From Margaritifera margaritifera (lineage: Eukaryota > Mollusca > Bivalvia > Unionida > Margaritiferidae), in the NCBI GenBank assembly GCA_029931535.1, contig JAQPZY010001689.1, positions 1,453,501 through 1,517,500 of the forward strand: a DNA stretch of 64,000 nt, written 5' to 3'. Both the position numbers and the translations under genes were made by a program. Below, piece after piece: positions 47,180 to 60,295 of the stretch. The notes below the pieces were generated by a model that saw nothing but the letters and a program-made list of their open reading frames with translations, was not told the origin of the DNA and did not search any database. How positions within the stretch are numbered: the stretch's first letter is position 1; every line of letters begins with the position of its first letter.

Positions 47180-48672
47180 ATGGAAAACTTCCAATGATTA
47201 AATCTAGAAAAACTAACAAAACAAAAATTAATAAATATAATTAAACCACAACAAGAAAAAGTTTTATATAATAACAGAGTAATTAACTAATAAATTTAAT
47301 TATGAGATTATGCCATCAAAAACAAACATCAAGGAACAAAAGAATACACAAATATTCTTAGAAAATAATACAAAAGTTATACATGACCTGCTTACAAAAA
47401 AAGAATTAAATGAATGAGGATCACTAACATCCAGATATTTATTAAAATACAATTTTAAAAAGTGAATGGTGTTGAAAGTGAGTCGCATATATCAAGCCAG
47501 TGGTCGCTACTTTGAAGATATTGAAATTGATAATGCTTTGTTAGGTATAAAATAATTGATAATGCTTTGTTAGGTATAAAATAATTGATAATGCTTTGTT
47601 AGGTATAAAATAATTGATAATGCTTTGTTAGGTATAAAATAATTGATAATGCTTTGTTAGGTATAAAATAATTGATAATGCTTTATTAGGTATAGGATAA
47701 TTGAAGAGGAAGTTACTGATTATTGTAAACAAGGTTCTAACTGGACTGTTTCAGGTACTTTATACCTGAATCTAAATATATCAAAATTTTAACCATTCTG
47801 CGGATCATCATATATACCGAGAGAACCAAAAATAAAAAATTACAAACTCATGGATAAACGTAGTGAATAAAGATAATCGTTGTTTTGAATGGGCTGTCCT
47901 AAAAAAAGAAAAAGATCCACAAAGAACAACAAAATACAGCCAGTGGTTTGGTAAAGAACTCAAGTTCAATAAAACTGAATTGCCAGTAAAGATTAAGGAT
48001 ATTATCAAATTATGAAAATTAATAAATCTCCGTGTTAATGTTTATGGATATGATAATGATTTATATACATTATCTATAAGTGAAAATAAAATTGTAAAAA
48101 TAAATGAACTTATTACTAATACCAGAAGTAATTAAAGCAAAAACAAACTCCACTATGTTTGGCTAAATAATATTTCTTATTATTATATAATAATGTATTA
48201 AGGGAACAAAACTATGTTTTTCTTTGATGCCTACGTTTGTTTGGTAAAAAAGATTGTCTAGGTAGTTACATCGAAAATTGTAAAGGAATTAATGAAGTAG
48301 GTCAAAAAGTTGTATGTTCTGATAAAGAACATAATTTATTTCATTTTAAAAATGATCAAAACCAGACGTCTGTTCCATTTGTTATATGTGCTGTTTTGAG
48401 GCTCTTAAAATAAAAATAAAATGCAGTTAATAAAACAGAAATAATTGCAAATCATATACCATGCTTTTTTTGTTATATATTAGTACGAAGTGATGGAGAA
48501 ATAATGTGCATAACAAATATAGAGGTAAATATGTTCTTGAAAGTTTATGAAAAATCTTGAATATACAATAGAAGCCATCATTGTGTTTTTCAAGCAACAA
48601 GCAAAAATAAATACTTAGTAAAGAGGATAACAAATATAAATCTCAAAAACGTTGTTATATATGTGGAAAATA
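47180..48672 (+). pseudogene. Protein-primed type-B DNA polymerase relic (N-terminal region to exonuclease)
   Basis: Plus-strand relic of a Polinton polymerase. GSNWTVSGTLYLNLN (about 47733-47778) and PFCGSSYIPREP (about 47795-47830) lead to INVVNKDNRCFEWAVLKKEK, from the Ile at about 47862, and YSQWFGKELKFNKTELPVKI (about 47935-47995). VNVYGYDNDLYTLSISENK (about 48030-48090), a decayed Cys-rich strip (about 48230-48290), KGINEVGQKVV and the exonuclease-I start VPFVIC (about 48373) follow. The Asp-x-Glu expected after VPFVI is lost. Beyond it HIPCFFCYILVRSDGE (about 48456-48505) and RCYICGK (about 48648-48670) are still readable. The palm domain is missing: an LTR fragment follows. A 29-bp array sits inside the gene at 47527-47700. 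Confidence 0.8.
47527..47700. repeat. 29-bp minisatellite inside the polymerase relic, 6 units
   Basis: Unit ttgataatgctttgttagg plus tataaaataa, spacing 29, six copies with nearly no variation (last unit tttatt). It encodes DNALLGIK in one frame per unit, so it grew out of polymerase coding sequence after the gene had lost its frame. Confidence 0.95.
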
Positions 48673-48689
48673 ATAAATGATGATTCAAA

Positions 48690-49022
48690 GACATTCTAGA
48701 TTACATCATTGTAATACATCAGCACATTCAAGACTCCAGGTGCATGAGGATATTCAAGACTACCGGCACATCAGGACATTCAAGACTACTAGCATATCAG
48801 TACCTTCAAGACTACTGGAATTCATCCGGAACATTCTATATTTTGGACTTGTGATTAGTACACTTAGGATTATTGGATTATTTGGGCTTTAATTCACATT
48901 ATTGTAGTGTTTCTTTCAATTTTTACTTTAATTGTCTAGAACAAATTGCTTGTTGATTTGACTTGATTTTGTTGGTTTAACTTTCTTTCTGTTCCATATT
49001 TTTAAGCCACAGAGTCGTAACA
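48690..49022 (+). mobile_element. LTR 3'-end fragment, copy E
   Basis: Matches the 3' part of copy C: acattcaagactactagcatatca, tggacttgtgattagtacac, attggattatttgg, ttgttggtttaactttcttt and the terminal agagtcgtaaca. The 5' part is missing, and the fragment abuts the polymerase relic at about 48680. Confidence 0.8.
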
Positions 49023-49049
49023 AACATCATAGGTTCCATTTTGAATACA

Positions 49050-49150
49050 TTTAATTCAATATCACCATATGGGTGAAAATTTAATTCAATGTCACTGTAT
49101 GTGTGAAAATCAAATTCAATATCACTATGTGTGTGAAACTCAATCATACA
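49050..49150. repeat. About 34-bp tandem repeat, 3 units
   Basis: Unit ttcaatatcaccatatgggtgaaaa(tt), three adjacent copies with substitutions, followed by looser phrases (atcataccc, atcatatc) to 49320. Confidence 0.7.
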
Positions 49151-49159
49151 CCCATCATA

Positions 49160-52100
49160 CTTTATGATGAAACATATATCAATCATACTTGTTGATAAAT
49201 TTTATACATTCATCATATCATGCTGATAGATCCACATGTCAACCATATTTATTTATAATTCCATATATTAATCATATTTGGTGATAGTTCCATACGTTGA
49301 TCATATCCGTTGACATACGGGATCATTTGTTTATTTGTTGAAATTCCATGCTTTGATTGGTACCATTTAGGATCAATATCATTTTCTTGTATTCATTATT
49401 AAACTTTGTGCTCATCACTTTGTTATATCCATTGTTGGACTTTATGCGCATGCGTAAGGTGTCAGACTCATTCATCATTCATATGTACCATAAATAAACA
49501 ACATCTCATTCACCTAATTGTGTTTACTGTTTTCGCTAGATCCAATGCCATAATTAGACTTCAGCCTTGCAAAATAGGTTGTTCCGCAGCACTTTTAAAA
49601 TATTTTAATTTTATTTTTTGTGAGCCTCGTGCTGTTAAACAGGGGTCTGTCTGGTCTGAACTTAATAACATAGCTTCGCACCAAGAGTTCATACGATACT
49701 TTATCAGTAGGAAATTAAATACGGCATATTAATATAAAAGCAAATAATTTGTTGTCAACTAAGGTACATACATTGAAGTTTGCGAACTTGATAATGAAGA
49801 AAAAAATAAAATCCATTTACTAGACAATATATGCATCTCAAAACGTTTAGTAGTTATTTTGTATTCCCCCACCAGTAGACTGGTTCTCTGGCTGAAAATA
49901 ATTAGTGGTCCGATGCCTTGTATGCATCTGTGAAAGTAAATACAAATGATGGATTGTAAACAGAGTTAATAATATCGTTTGCTTCACTCAGATTTTGTCT
50001 ATAGATAAAAGCTATTCTATTTATTACCTAAAAGTTAAAGTAGTTTCGGTATTGGGTTGTAAGATACTACCATTGTTGGATTTTGTCCAGTCTTCAAAGT
50101 TTTATTATCTTGCTGTGCTTTGGTTCATTGTTTATGCTAACTTCAACATCTGTGACAGCTGGCTGTTTAAGACTTTGCGAAGAAACAACTTTGCTTTTTT
50201 GATCAAATAAAAAAGATACCCCAGACAGCTATAGCAACACCCATCAAATAATATATTTTGTTTGAACTTCTTAAACTTCTTAAACTTATATCTGGTCTTT
50301 CGTGTAATGTGTCTGCAGCATCCAGTGATGTTTTAGACTCTTCTTTTCTTCAACTTCCACCTTTGTCTTTATTTAAATGTAATGAACGTCTCCAAGTTGT
50401 CTTCAAAGTGCCACTCTACGAGGATCATTTTGCTTTTGTGAAATAGCCTTTTCCGTTTCATTGCTAACTTTAGATTGTTCTTCCTTTTCGTCTTGATTAT
50501 CTGCGATCTATTTTACAAGCAAATTGGAAAGTTAACTGAACATGATGTCATAAAGGTTAGTTGTATATCCTCTTTCAATGTAGTGAAAATTAATTTGAAA
50601 TGTCATTGGATAAATAAAAAAAAAAAATTCTAGGAGATGTCCTATGTGGGAAGAAGTAAACAACAAATTCACAAAACTGGTGCTTACTGCAACCCTTTCC
50701 ACAATGGGTACAGTTAAACACGAGTAAATGAATTGAAAAAAGACAACAGAAAATATGACAAAGAGTACCATAAAAATGGAGAACATGTACATGAATACAA
50801 GAGCAAAAATACAACAGTGATAACAACTTCATATTACTTCAAAGTACAAAAAGAAGTAGAGTTTTACCTACATTAATAAATAAATAAAATCTGATATAGC
50901 ATTGAAAATACTCGGTGTTCCATTTATTTATTTTTACCCAAGGTGGCTAAAGTTCACTGAACCTGAAGGCGTTGGTGATGATCTTGTAGATATTGATGAT
51001 TTCATTCCACGTGCCTCTTCGGCCTTTCTGATCAGGATTAGCAGAGAAAATGTTCAGACTGATCATCAGCCATAAGGTATATTAAGGCAGGGAAAACAGA
51101 TTTTAAACAACAACACAAAACACACACACACAAGCATTATATTAAGATGCTATCATGGAAAGAGATATAAAACATAAGATGGTTAATTTCATTACTTGAA
51201 CAGTATTGTCTAGTCTGTTTTCATTATCGACTCTATTGCGTGATACAGGCACTTCTAAATTTAGAGTTTACATAACAATGCTTGTCAGAGGTAAAAATGT
51301 ATAAACAACAAAGAAAAACATCATTTATAAACATTTTTTCCATGTTTTCTGTTCTCGAGCTCTGCAGAATAATTTTTATATCAATACGTTTGATAGTTAT
51401 CAAACTTGAACTTAATGAAGATAGAAGAAAACCTAGCCGAAATGATAAAATTCCAATTAAGTTTCTAATTCTGATTGAAGTAATCTTTTAGTTCATTCTG
51501 CAAACTATTTAAGTTGTCAATTGTACGAAATCTGTTAACTAATGATGTCACAAATATAGTTTACATCTGATAATGATTTCAAATTTTAGCAGCTCTAGTA
51601 CTAGCAAATTTTGGAGAAATGTTTGTCTTCGATAAGTCCCAATTCTTTTTCTAGCTGGACTTTGTCCATTTATCAATGATAAAATATTCGCAATTTAAAT
51701 AACTGCAAAATGGTTGAGGGAAGTCGTAAAGAATTTGCAGTGTATGAAAGTACATAATTATTACACCAGAGATAACTGAATGCATAAAAATATAAGATCT
51801 TAAGCATCATGTTCTATCACAATAACCAGAAAATTCTTTGAGTAATTTTACAAGTTTATCATATAAACCATTTCCACATAGTATCTATTAAAATACTTAC
51901 CTACCACATGAACTTGATGCATTTTATTTATTTATCATAAAATTAACGTGAAATTAGCTTTTCTTTCCAAGTACATATACCCTTTGTTTAATGTTTTTCC
52001 ACATTCATAGATAATTCTTTGCAGATATTTCTGTCTAATCTTTAAATTTCCTCCATTTTAAAACCAGTTTAATCTCGATTCGTTTACAGAATATTGACAT

Positions 52101-52985
52101 CTCTGGTATTTTATATTCGGTTTCCATTTCTTTCATCAGTTTGTCTCTACAACTGATTGGACTCCATAACACACAATGTTGAAAGCAATTACTAATTTCA
52201 ATTACTATTCAATGTCAAACTAAAATTCCTCATAAATAATTTAATCTTCAAAATCTGTATATCTAGACACTGTAAAAGATGTACTGGATTTTATTTCATT
52301 TATATGGTGTAAAATCTCTTTTTATATCAACTTATTTGGGTTAATTTTGTGGTAATTGTGGTAATTGTTGTGATTGAAGGTTTTATGGATACATTACAAT
52401 TGTACACGGTAAAAATTTTGTCACGAAAAAGATGCATAGTTTATAATGTAATTACGCGAAGCGCTGCTACGCTTTATTTGCATGGAATGAGAACAATTTT
52501 AATGTCCCCATGATTGCATGAAATTTATGTAATTTGCATCACTCTTTCTCTTGTTACAAATCTCAAGACCAGCTGTAGTCTTTAAGATTGTGTTTGCTGT
52601 TCGATTTTATGACACGGAGTGAAAATCAACATCATAATTTTGAATGTTATCTCTTTGCATTTTTTGGTAATGTCATTTATTACCCTGCTAAACAGTGTGT
52701 AGATCGTAGAAGCCATATCAAGATTTCAGGGGTACAATTTTGTTATTTACCTGTGATGTTTTTGATTGTTCTGTCCTTTTTGCATCTAGTTTTTGTGATC
52801 AATACAAATTCACATATCATGCATGTTTGATCTCCTTTGTATTTTAATGCGCTGTGATTTAAAATATATATTTGTCACGTTCCAAAAACCGTCTTCTAAG
52901 TTGGTGGTGCAATTTATTCAACGACAATGCTTTCAGGTTCCCAGCTGTTAAAAGATTCTACATATCCTTCCCATTTCACAAGTAC
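49160..52985. other. Mostly non-coding stretch between LTR fragment and integrase relic 3
   Basis: Frames of 60-108 codons (for example 49406-49732, plus; 50532-50832, minus) lack known motifs. One possible small exon at 50935-51075 is listed separately. No array beyond short AC runs near 51120. Confidence 0.45.
50935..51075 (+). other. Possible terminal exon (46 codons to stop)
   Basis: A pyrimidine-rich run ending ttatttatttttacccaag precedes a frame reading YPRWLKFTEPEGVGDDLVDI and DDFIPRASSAFLIRISRENV, then a stop at 51073. Composition is distinctly less AT-rich than the surroundings, and the acceptor-like sequence is good. Only this one piece is visible, so it could equally be a decayed element gene or chance. 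Confidence 0.25.
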
Positions 52986-52989
52986 ATAC

Positions 52990-53796
52990 CTTTTCACATT
53001 CATTCACTTTCTTTTAAATATATTTTCAACTTTGTATATCTCATCTTGTCTGCAATAAAAAACCTCTTGTTCATAAACATTTTAAACGACTGGATCACAT
53101 GAAATAACTTGCATGATTTTCAACATTTCCTCGTGAGAGGTAAAAAGGTAGCCATTTTCAAAAATTGCATTATATTTTGAAAATTTTAACCGTTTGACCT
53201 ATTTTAAATTTTGCTCTTTCAAATGTATCAGTTGTGAGGTAACCGCATATGTTAATCATTGCTTTGGATCTATTTCCTTCCTTGTGTGCTTCGACAGGAG
53301 TCTTGTCTATTGTTCTTTGATAAGTATTATTGTAACCATCAATTTAATATGGTAAAACGTCAACTTGATTCTGCTTTGTTTATGTGTAAAATAGTTGCAC
53401 ATTCTAGTATTCATGATTCTCTTAAATCTTTTCACTGCAGATGCTTTTTTGTCCCAGTAATTTTAAAACTATCGAATGTTTACCCGTTTCAGTAAGTCAA
53501 TAATTTTCTTGTTGTTAAAGTCTTTTCCCACATCAAACTGTATCTTTTCAAGTTTTTCGCTCTTTAGAGATTTGTTTAAAAGCGTAGTGTTAGTCATTGC
53601 CCTCTTTTTGCTTCACTCTTTCAGCCCACGAGTAATTTGAGAAAATATATATAACTGTCAAAATGTATTTATAACCATCGTTGTATTTATTATATTTTTT
53701 CATGTCAACTATGTCTGCCTGCCACTGATCATCCACGTGAGAAACATAAACAGGATCATAGCAAAGATGTCTAAAATACTGTTCATTGTCGGTCAT
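52990..53796 (-). pseudogene. Polinton integrase relic 3 (core and C-terminal domain)
   Basis: The most complete integrase here, on the minus strand from 53796. YDPVYVSHVDDQWQADIVDM holds the first catalytic Asp; GYKYILTVIYIFSNYSWAE follows. IQFDVGKDFNNK (about 53550) holds the second Asp, with the usual acidic residue after GK changed to Asp. At SAVKRFKRIMNTRMCNYFTH (about 53440) the third catalytic position, normally Glu, is Lys. VDVLPY, a stop, then DGYNNTYQRTIDKTPVEAH (about 53330), FKIGQTVKI (about 53200) and EVFYC...DEIYKVENI (about 53030) complete the C-terminal domain. Several shifts. No N-terminal zinc domain upstream. Confidence 0.85.
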
Positions 53797-53799
53797 TTA

Positions 53800-54640
53800 A
53801 AACAAAGTAAAAATATTGAGTGAATGCTTTACGCCTGATAAAGTGTATTTATGTGTTAACAAAGCAAAAAGAACTGCCATTAAAAACATGTACCTTTATT
53901 TTCAACAATTTGTAACGATTCTTCAATTCTTTAAAAGGTATGAATGATTTAAGATTTTATATCTGATTTTTGCCATTCTTGTGGTTGACTCATTGTAGAT
54001 TAACACTGTAAAGTTTATGAAATCTTCAAATTGCAATGTAAATTTAGTTGCGTAAAAATCTGTGTATTTACCCACATCAAATATGTAATTTATTCATTTT
54101 TCATACTGCACTTGTTGAACCCTCTTATTAGAGCTGATGGTACTTATTTTTATATTATCAGCATCGAAGTAATCTGTAAATCTGTATCTTTACTGAAATA
54201 TTGGAGTATATATCTTTTTTTTTTTCTTCCTTTATTGCTGTTTTTAAATCAACAAATTAACACTTTTATTTTCTTAAATGGTTTTTTGCAACTAACTTTG
54301 ACCACACTTTTAATCTGTCTAACCTTGTAAAAAACTAGGCATTATCTCTTGATACACACAATGTTGCTTTCATGCTAAACACGTGAAATATTTGTATAAG
54401 CTTGCTGAAAACATGTGAATTCAATGGAAGGTAGCTTTGCATCGTTATTTATTCTGCGTTATATTTTCAAATTATTATTTTGTGTTCACTGCGCTCCGCT
54501 CAAAGCAAAGCAACTGCACTAATTGTCTGAGTCTGACAAGTCTAGGAAGTGTTAGAGTTGCATACATGTAGAGTGTGATTGAATTAGACTTTCTCGATGC
54601 ATCCATTTATTTATTTATTACCAGGGAGGCCAAGTCCACG
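53800..54640. other. AT-rich stretch, no recognisable gene
   Basis: The 99-codon plus-strand frame at 54031-54330 is hydrophobic and Leu/Phe-rich, as expected from T-rich sequence, and has no recognised family. The expected N-terminal part of integrase relic 3 could lie here on the minus strand, but I could not read it. Confidence 0.4.
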
Positions 54641-54649
54641 CGAAAGATG

Positions 54650-54815
54650 ACATGCAGTGTAGCGCCTGTAATGTCAAAAACGCCAGTAAATATCGCTATA
54701 AAAATTTCAGGTGCAAAAAAAGCTCCCGACGGCGCCCCCTTTACCTGGCGCCTGGGGGCAATTACACCCGCCCCCTACCACCCCCCCCCCTCCCCGTGCC
54801 GCCACTGCCTGATCT
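54650..54815. mobile_element. GC-rich repeat related to the 16.07-kb foldback
   Basis: Contains ggcgccccctttacctggcg, ggcgcctgggggcaatt, a poly-C run and gccgccactg. The central phrase and end match the 16072-16346 element. Only one terminus is clear; the other may be the tgcagtgtagcgcctg near 54652. Confidence 0.45.
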
Positions 54816-57800
54816 CAGTGGCATTCCATATCTTCTCGCATAACAATAGACCCTACTTCCTGCATGGTACCTGTACATCTATCTATAAAATTCCATTATG
54901 TAACATCTAATCTGGTTCTATGTAATGTGAGACAATTTCAATCATAAGTTTACTTCTTGATCATATGGTTTAATGAGTGCTGTTGCTATCATCATCATTT
55001 AGGGATAACATGCCAAATTTAAAATTTCATATCAGGTTCATAAATATGGCATTTTTAGGAAGGCCAAAACATCAGAAATTACAAATTAGCAAATAAAATA
55101 TAATCCTTTTCATCGTTCCTGCTAATAGTAAGTGCAAAAAAGTTATTTTATCACCTGCAAACAAATATTTTCTTCAAGAAGTGATCATTTTTTTGTAAAG
55201 TGCATATAATAAATACAAATAAGATAATGGAATGTTTTCTTGGGATAATTCTTCAAGTAGTCACTACTGAATAATAACCAGACTGTTCTTGAGGCACAAT
55301 TTACACATTTATGTGGTATATAAGAGGTTTTGTATGGTTTAGGAGTTCATATTGAAGTACAAAGTTTAAAAACACACTTTTATCTTTTCTAAAAAAGTAG
55401 ACTGCATGTCATAAATATCGGTAAAGCCAACATTCAAATAAACAGACTAACTAATAAAACAAAATAATAAACACCTTTATTCATGTGAAAGTGAAAAACA
55501 AATGGCATTCGTAACATCCGTCTCCTTACTTTTTTAATAAATCAAAATGGAAAATGTAACAATATACAATCCAGGTATTTGTTCCTAATAAAAGCCTACC
55601 TCTATGAGAAACTTTTTAGACTAGTATTGTTTTTATGAATCCAGATTTGCATGAAATATTTATTTTTTCTCTAATATTTCTTATGAAACGTTCAATACAG
55701 TAATACTGCATATACTTTTTCAAGTTTACTTTTTTAATTTCACACATGTATTTTGCTCTGATATCTTTTGTGACATAACAATATCAAATTATTTTTTAAA
55801 AAGAGTTAAACAATGATAAAGCACAGACAGATTGCTTGGGGGTGGGATTCGCCTTATTCTTGCAGGAAACAACCACATCTGCTCAAGATACAAGTATACA
55901 TTTGTATGGATCTTTTTTTAAAACTACATTAATTTAATAACCATACATAAAGGGCTAGTCTGATACTGTAGCAGTAATGATAAAAACATACTGAGTATAA
56001 ATATCGTTGCTACCTCTACCAGCTGTTCAAGGGAGAGCTGACACGCATTTCCAGTTGAAACGAGCAGAGGGATATGTTAAAAGAAAGCTCTATTCCCACG
56101 AAACGAAGATAAGTCATAAATAATTTTCTACACGTTCCATATTTATATACATAAATAAAGCCTCACCGGAGTGAAACCAGCCCCGATCTACGCTACGATT
56201 TTTCAAGAAACTTTTTTTCAGAACTGTATAAAATTCTCATCAATAATGTATGGTTTTAAAGGAAAGCTAATTGGTTTCCTTTGCGCAGATGATGACGTAA
56301 AATGTTTCCGCCATCCATGAAATAATCCAATCAGAGATAAAAGAATGGGAGGCCCGTAAACAGGGGTATCCTCTGGTACAAAAATAGTAAGATGGTGGTT
56401 TTCTGCCGACGGAAGCGCCCCCTTGGCTACGTTGTTATAATTGTATCATTAGCATATTCAGATACATAACTGTATTATCAAGGTATCAATATATCCAGAC
56501 ATGGGCAACAAAGAAGTTGATTATATTAAGCTATCTCGTTTCTGGATCACTTTCAGGACTACCCAAAATACCGCAGGAAACACTATTACCTTTTAAATAA
56601 AAAAAGCTTTTTGTCTTGCTCACTGGTAGTCCAAGAAAACTTTAATTTTCCCGTAAATCTTTAGTTGTGTTGATACAAGAGATCTCCAGAAATACACAAG
56701 TATTTCTACCCACACTAGCGATCGATCCTCAGCAAACTGGTCACAACATGTTGATATTTATATAGTCATCGAAATACTAGAAATTCAGAACTGGAAGGAG
56801 TTTGTTACCTCAATACTAGGATAGGCAAATATTTGATAGGATTGTATGTACATTAAGTGATAGGTGTTCTCACTCATTACTGTAGACATTCAATCGTTGA
56901 TTTTCTTTGCGATAAAGTCAGTTAGAGGCATGTTGTTTTGGATTTGTCTGTAAACATAAGATTGCTTGTGATTGGTTAGTGGGAACTTATGACATGCCCA
57001 GGAAAAGCTGTAATGATGTGGCTCAGTGTGTCCAGTGGTTGGTAAGGGTTAAGTCAACCAACATAATATCGTAAATGGGATAATCCAGTGCAAATTGAGA
57101 TGTTCACAACCTTTTAGCCACCCCGGCAAATCGTCCGCTGTGAACGGTTGTATTGTTTTGTGTTTAAAAGTGAATGACATCAAGGGTAGGACCATTGTTT
57201 TTGTGACGTAGCGAGGTTATATAGATAGCAAGATTAGAACTTGAATTGTGCCACTAGCGGAATAAGAGACAGGAAAAATGCAAAGGAATAAAAACTAACT
57301 TTTTAGTTTAATCATTTAAAGTCGACCTTCAGCAAACTTTGAACAACATATTACGATCTTTTGAAATTTTAATATAAATTTTTATAGAATGAAATATACT
57401 GTAGCCTTACAGAACATATAGAATAAGGCTCGATAATTGTTAAAAATTGTAACTTGTCTTATAGAGTTTTTTTGCTGAGTTAACAAAATTAAGCTTTAGG
57501 CTGTAAGTCATTCTTCTTGTTTCCTCAAATATGGCGGAGTAAGCTGATCGGGATCAGTAATTGAGATCACAAAGGAGTTACGAGGGTGATGGAAAGCAAA
57601 GTCTCGCAAATCAGCTACAAATCTACAATATTAAATTACTATAACCCTGAAGGTTTTGTTCTGACAGCTAGAATACTTTTCTCACATGAACGTAACAAGA
57701 TTTCAAAGTATTATACTTGCTCCTCTAATTTTGTTTAAAATGTAAAATGGACAAAAAGTAATCAGACGCAATCCTCATCTCATCTAATTACATCAAACAT

Positions 57801-59560
57801 CCATTGCAAAACGTGCTTACAGATGCGACACAATATCAAACGTGAGATGTGTGCAAAATATATGAATGCCAAAATAGTATAGAAGAGAATATGAATCGTG
57901 GACTGTGAATCATCTATCAGCTCTACGTTTCAAATCATAATAGGGAAATAAATATAGCCTACAAGGAAATGGGGCTGATGAGGAAGGCATGCTTCTGAAA
58001 ATGTGTGTATGTCTTAATTATAGCTGCTGTGGTACAACCTCTTTGCTACCAGCAGAAACACTGGCGGCTGATTGTTGGTGACCTGGCTAAAATTGACAAA
58101 TCGCGAACTCCGTCCACATGTCAATCAAACGGGATTAGCATATTGCTAATTCTTTTTAATCGCTGACTAGCTATGAGTCATCTGCTATAATCAGCCTGAG
58201 TAATAGCTTGTCGGAACATTCTGGTCTGATGCACCTATGTGTTGTAGGAAATTGCCAGTTTAACTTTTTAGTCTGACTGAAACTTCTTATTACGTTATTG
58301 TTGTTACTGTCTCAATAATTTGTTTTGCTGGTACAGATATTAATGTGCTAATTAGTGGGCTTGATTATCTCCGATCTTGCGATGGTTGATTCTATCCATC
58401 CACACCGCGTACCTCCGATCTGCTGAGAGAGATGCTGATCAGGCTGGAGTCATATTGGGTGAAACAAGAATAGCGCCCTATTAACAGGATATATACAGAT
58501 TTTACTTTAATTAAGCTTTTGACAGTCAGTCATTAGACCTGTATCATAATTTTAACTACAATGAAATCGCTCTCTAGCTTCAACTTTCTCACAGTTTACA
58601 TGCCATACTTCAAGGTGTTAATTGTGCAAATCATTTAAAACTCCGCGAAATTTTTTAAGAGCAGAAATAACAATCTAATTAAGATAACATAATTCAATAG
58701 TGATATAAAGTAGTGAAACAGTTATTGCTCAGTGTGAAACACAGGTATTATTCATATAGTTATAAATGTTTGATGAATGCACATGTACCAAATTTTGTGA
58801 TGTGCTATATAATTCATGAATGTATGACAATTGTATGGTTGATTTACTATCTCATTGTTTCAGTATTCATTTATTCTAAATACCATCTGGTTTTAATACG
58901 GATTCAGAGGGCACTGAAACATAATTAATCCTTCTGCCTGAACATGATTCAGGCATTAGTTTCAAGGGAATGGCTGTCTATGATTGTTCCAGTTGGAGGA
59001 GCTCTGGTCGCTATATGCACGTCTCTATTATAGACCATCATTGGTGTACAAACCTTACTGTACAGTTGGGTTTGACTGTAGTGGTTAATAGTATGAAATT
59101 GGTATGCAGACATTACTTGATTAGCAGCACCAGTGCTAAATTAAGTTGACTGGGGATCTGGTCAATAATCCTGACGTGTAACTTTTGTAACTTGTAACAA
59201 AATTAAAACCAGACTGTGCTCTACAAGCCGTGTTATTGAAATTTAGCTATGTTTAATTTAACTTTGAACAATGCTGGCTGTAAGCAGTTGCGAAGGTATT
59301 AGATGCGATAAAGACCTATCTCGAGGAGCAAAAGTAACAACGACAATCTGGTTCCAGGTACTCTTCCTTGGGGGGAAGCGATCTTCGCAGACGTCTGCAC
59401 TAATTGCTCACAGACAGAAGCCACAGTACAGTGGGGATCATAAGGATGATGGCTTTGATGATACTAATGATGATGATGATAATTAATGTTGTTAATTAAC
59501 ACTAGGATATAATATACCCAATTAGGTCGTAATAGTCAGTAGACCATATCTTTAGCTCAA
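54816..59560. other. Long non-coding stretch, no recognisable gene or array
   Basis: About 4.7 kb with almost no open frame over 60 codons (71 codons at 58713 and at 59271, both plus). It has moderate base composition in places (56.0-58.5 kb) and no tandem repeat. This could be intron or intergenic host sequence. 59271-59486 ends in an Asp-rich run from GAT repeats. Confidence 0.5.
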
Positions 59561-59564
59561 TTGC

Positions 59565-59695
59565 CCGTAAAATCAATTAAAATTGTGGTATGGTCCAGCG
59601 TCCGTCCGTAAATTCAATTAAAATTGTGGTATGGTCCTGCGTCCGTCCGTAAAATCAATTAGAATTGTGGTATGGTCCTGCGTCCGTCGTGGGTC
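59565..59695. repeat. About 44-bp tandem repeat, 3 units
   Basis: Unit cgtaaaatcaattaaaattg followed by tggtatggtcctgcgtccgtc, three copies. The cgtccgtccgt phrase is frequent in mollusc interspersed repeats, from memory. Confidence 0.8.
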
Positions 59696-60244
59696 CTTGG
59701 TCAAAATTTACTTTATTCAAGTTTTTCTCAACGTTCGCTTAAATAGTTTAGACTTTAATTTCAAGGCCTTTCATTGTTGTACAAAATGAAGGCAACTGGC
59801 CAACATAAATGGCTGTAGATATAAAAAATAGAAAGAAAAGAACAATATTTAAAGGAGTTCTTCTCCAACAACGGTCAACAGACTTTGACCGAATATGACC
59901 GAGAGCATCCTAGCATCAAGGGCAATCAATTATCTACGAATAAAACTAATCCGTGGTGACAACCCCTTCTGAAACAAACAACTGTTACTAAAATAAACCC
60001 GGCTAAATACATATTGAAAGGAAAAAGGACACAGAACATTCTGTGATAAAACCATTCAAAGTAATACACACGAGGACGATACACCATCCAATATGGCCAC
60101 CGTTACTAAAAGTGAAGAATTCCACCAAATTTGACAGAGGGCATTGTGGCATTGAGGAATTTCTAGTTATTGTTACTCTGTGCAAAGTAAACCAATCCAC
60201 ACTCAATTATGACGGATATAACTAGAAATTTGAAACAAATTCAC

Positions 60245-60295
60245 ACTCCCCCCTACCCCCCCCCCCACCCCCCCCCCCCCCCCCAAAAAAAAAAT
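60245..60295. repeat. Poly-C rich tract followed by poly-A
   Basis: About 40 bases of C with few interruptions, then a run of A. A low-complexity tract. Confidence 0.95.
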
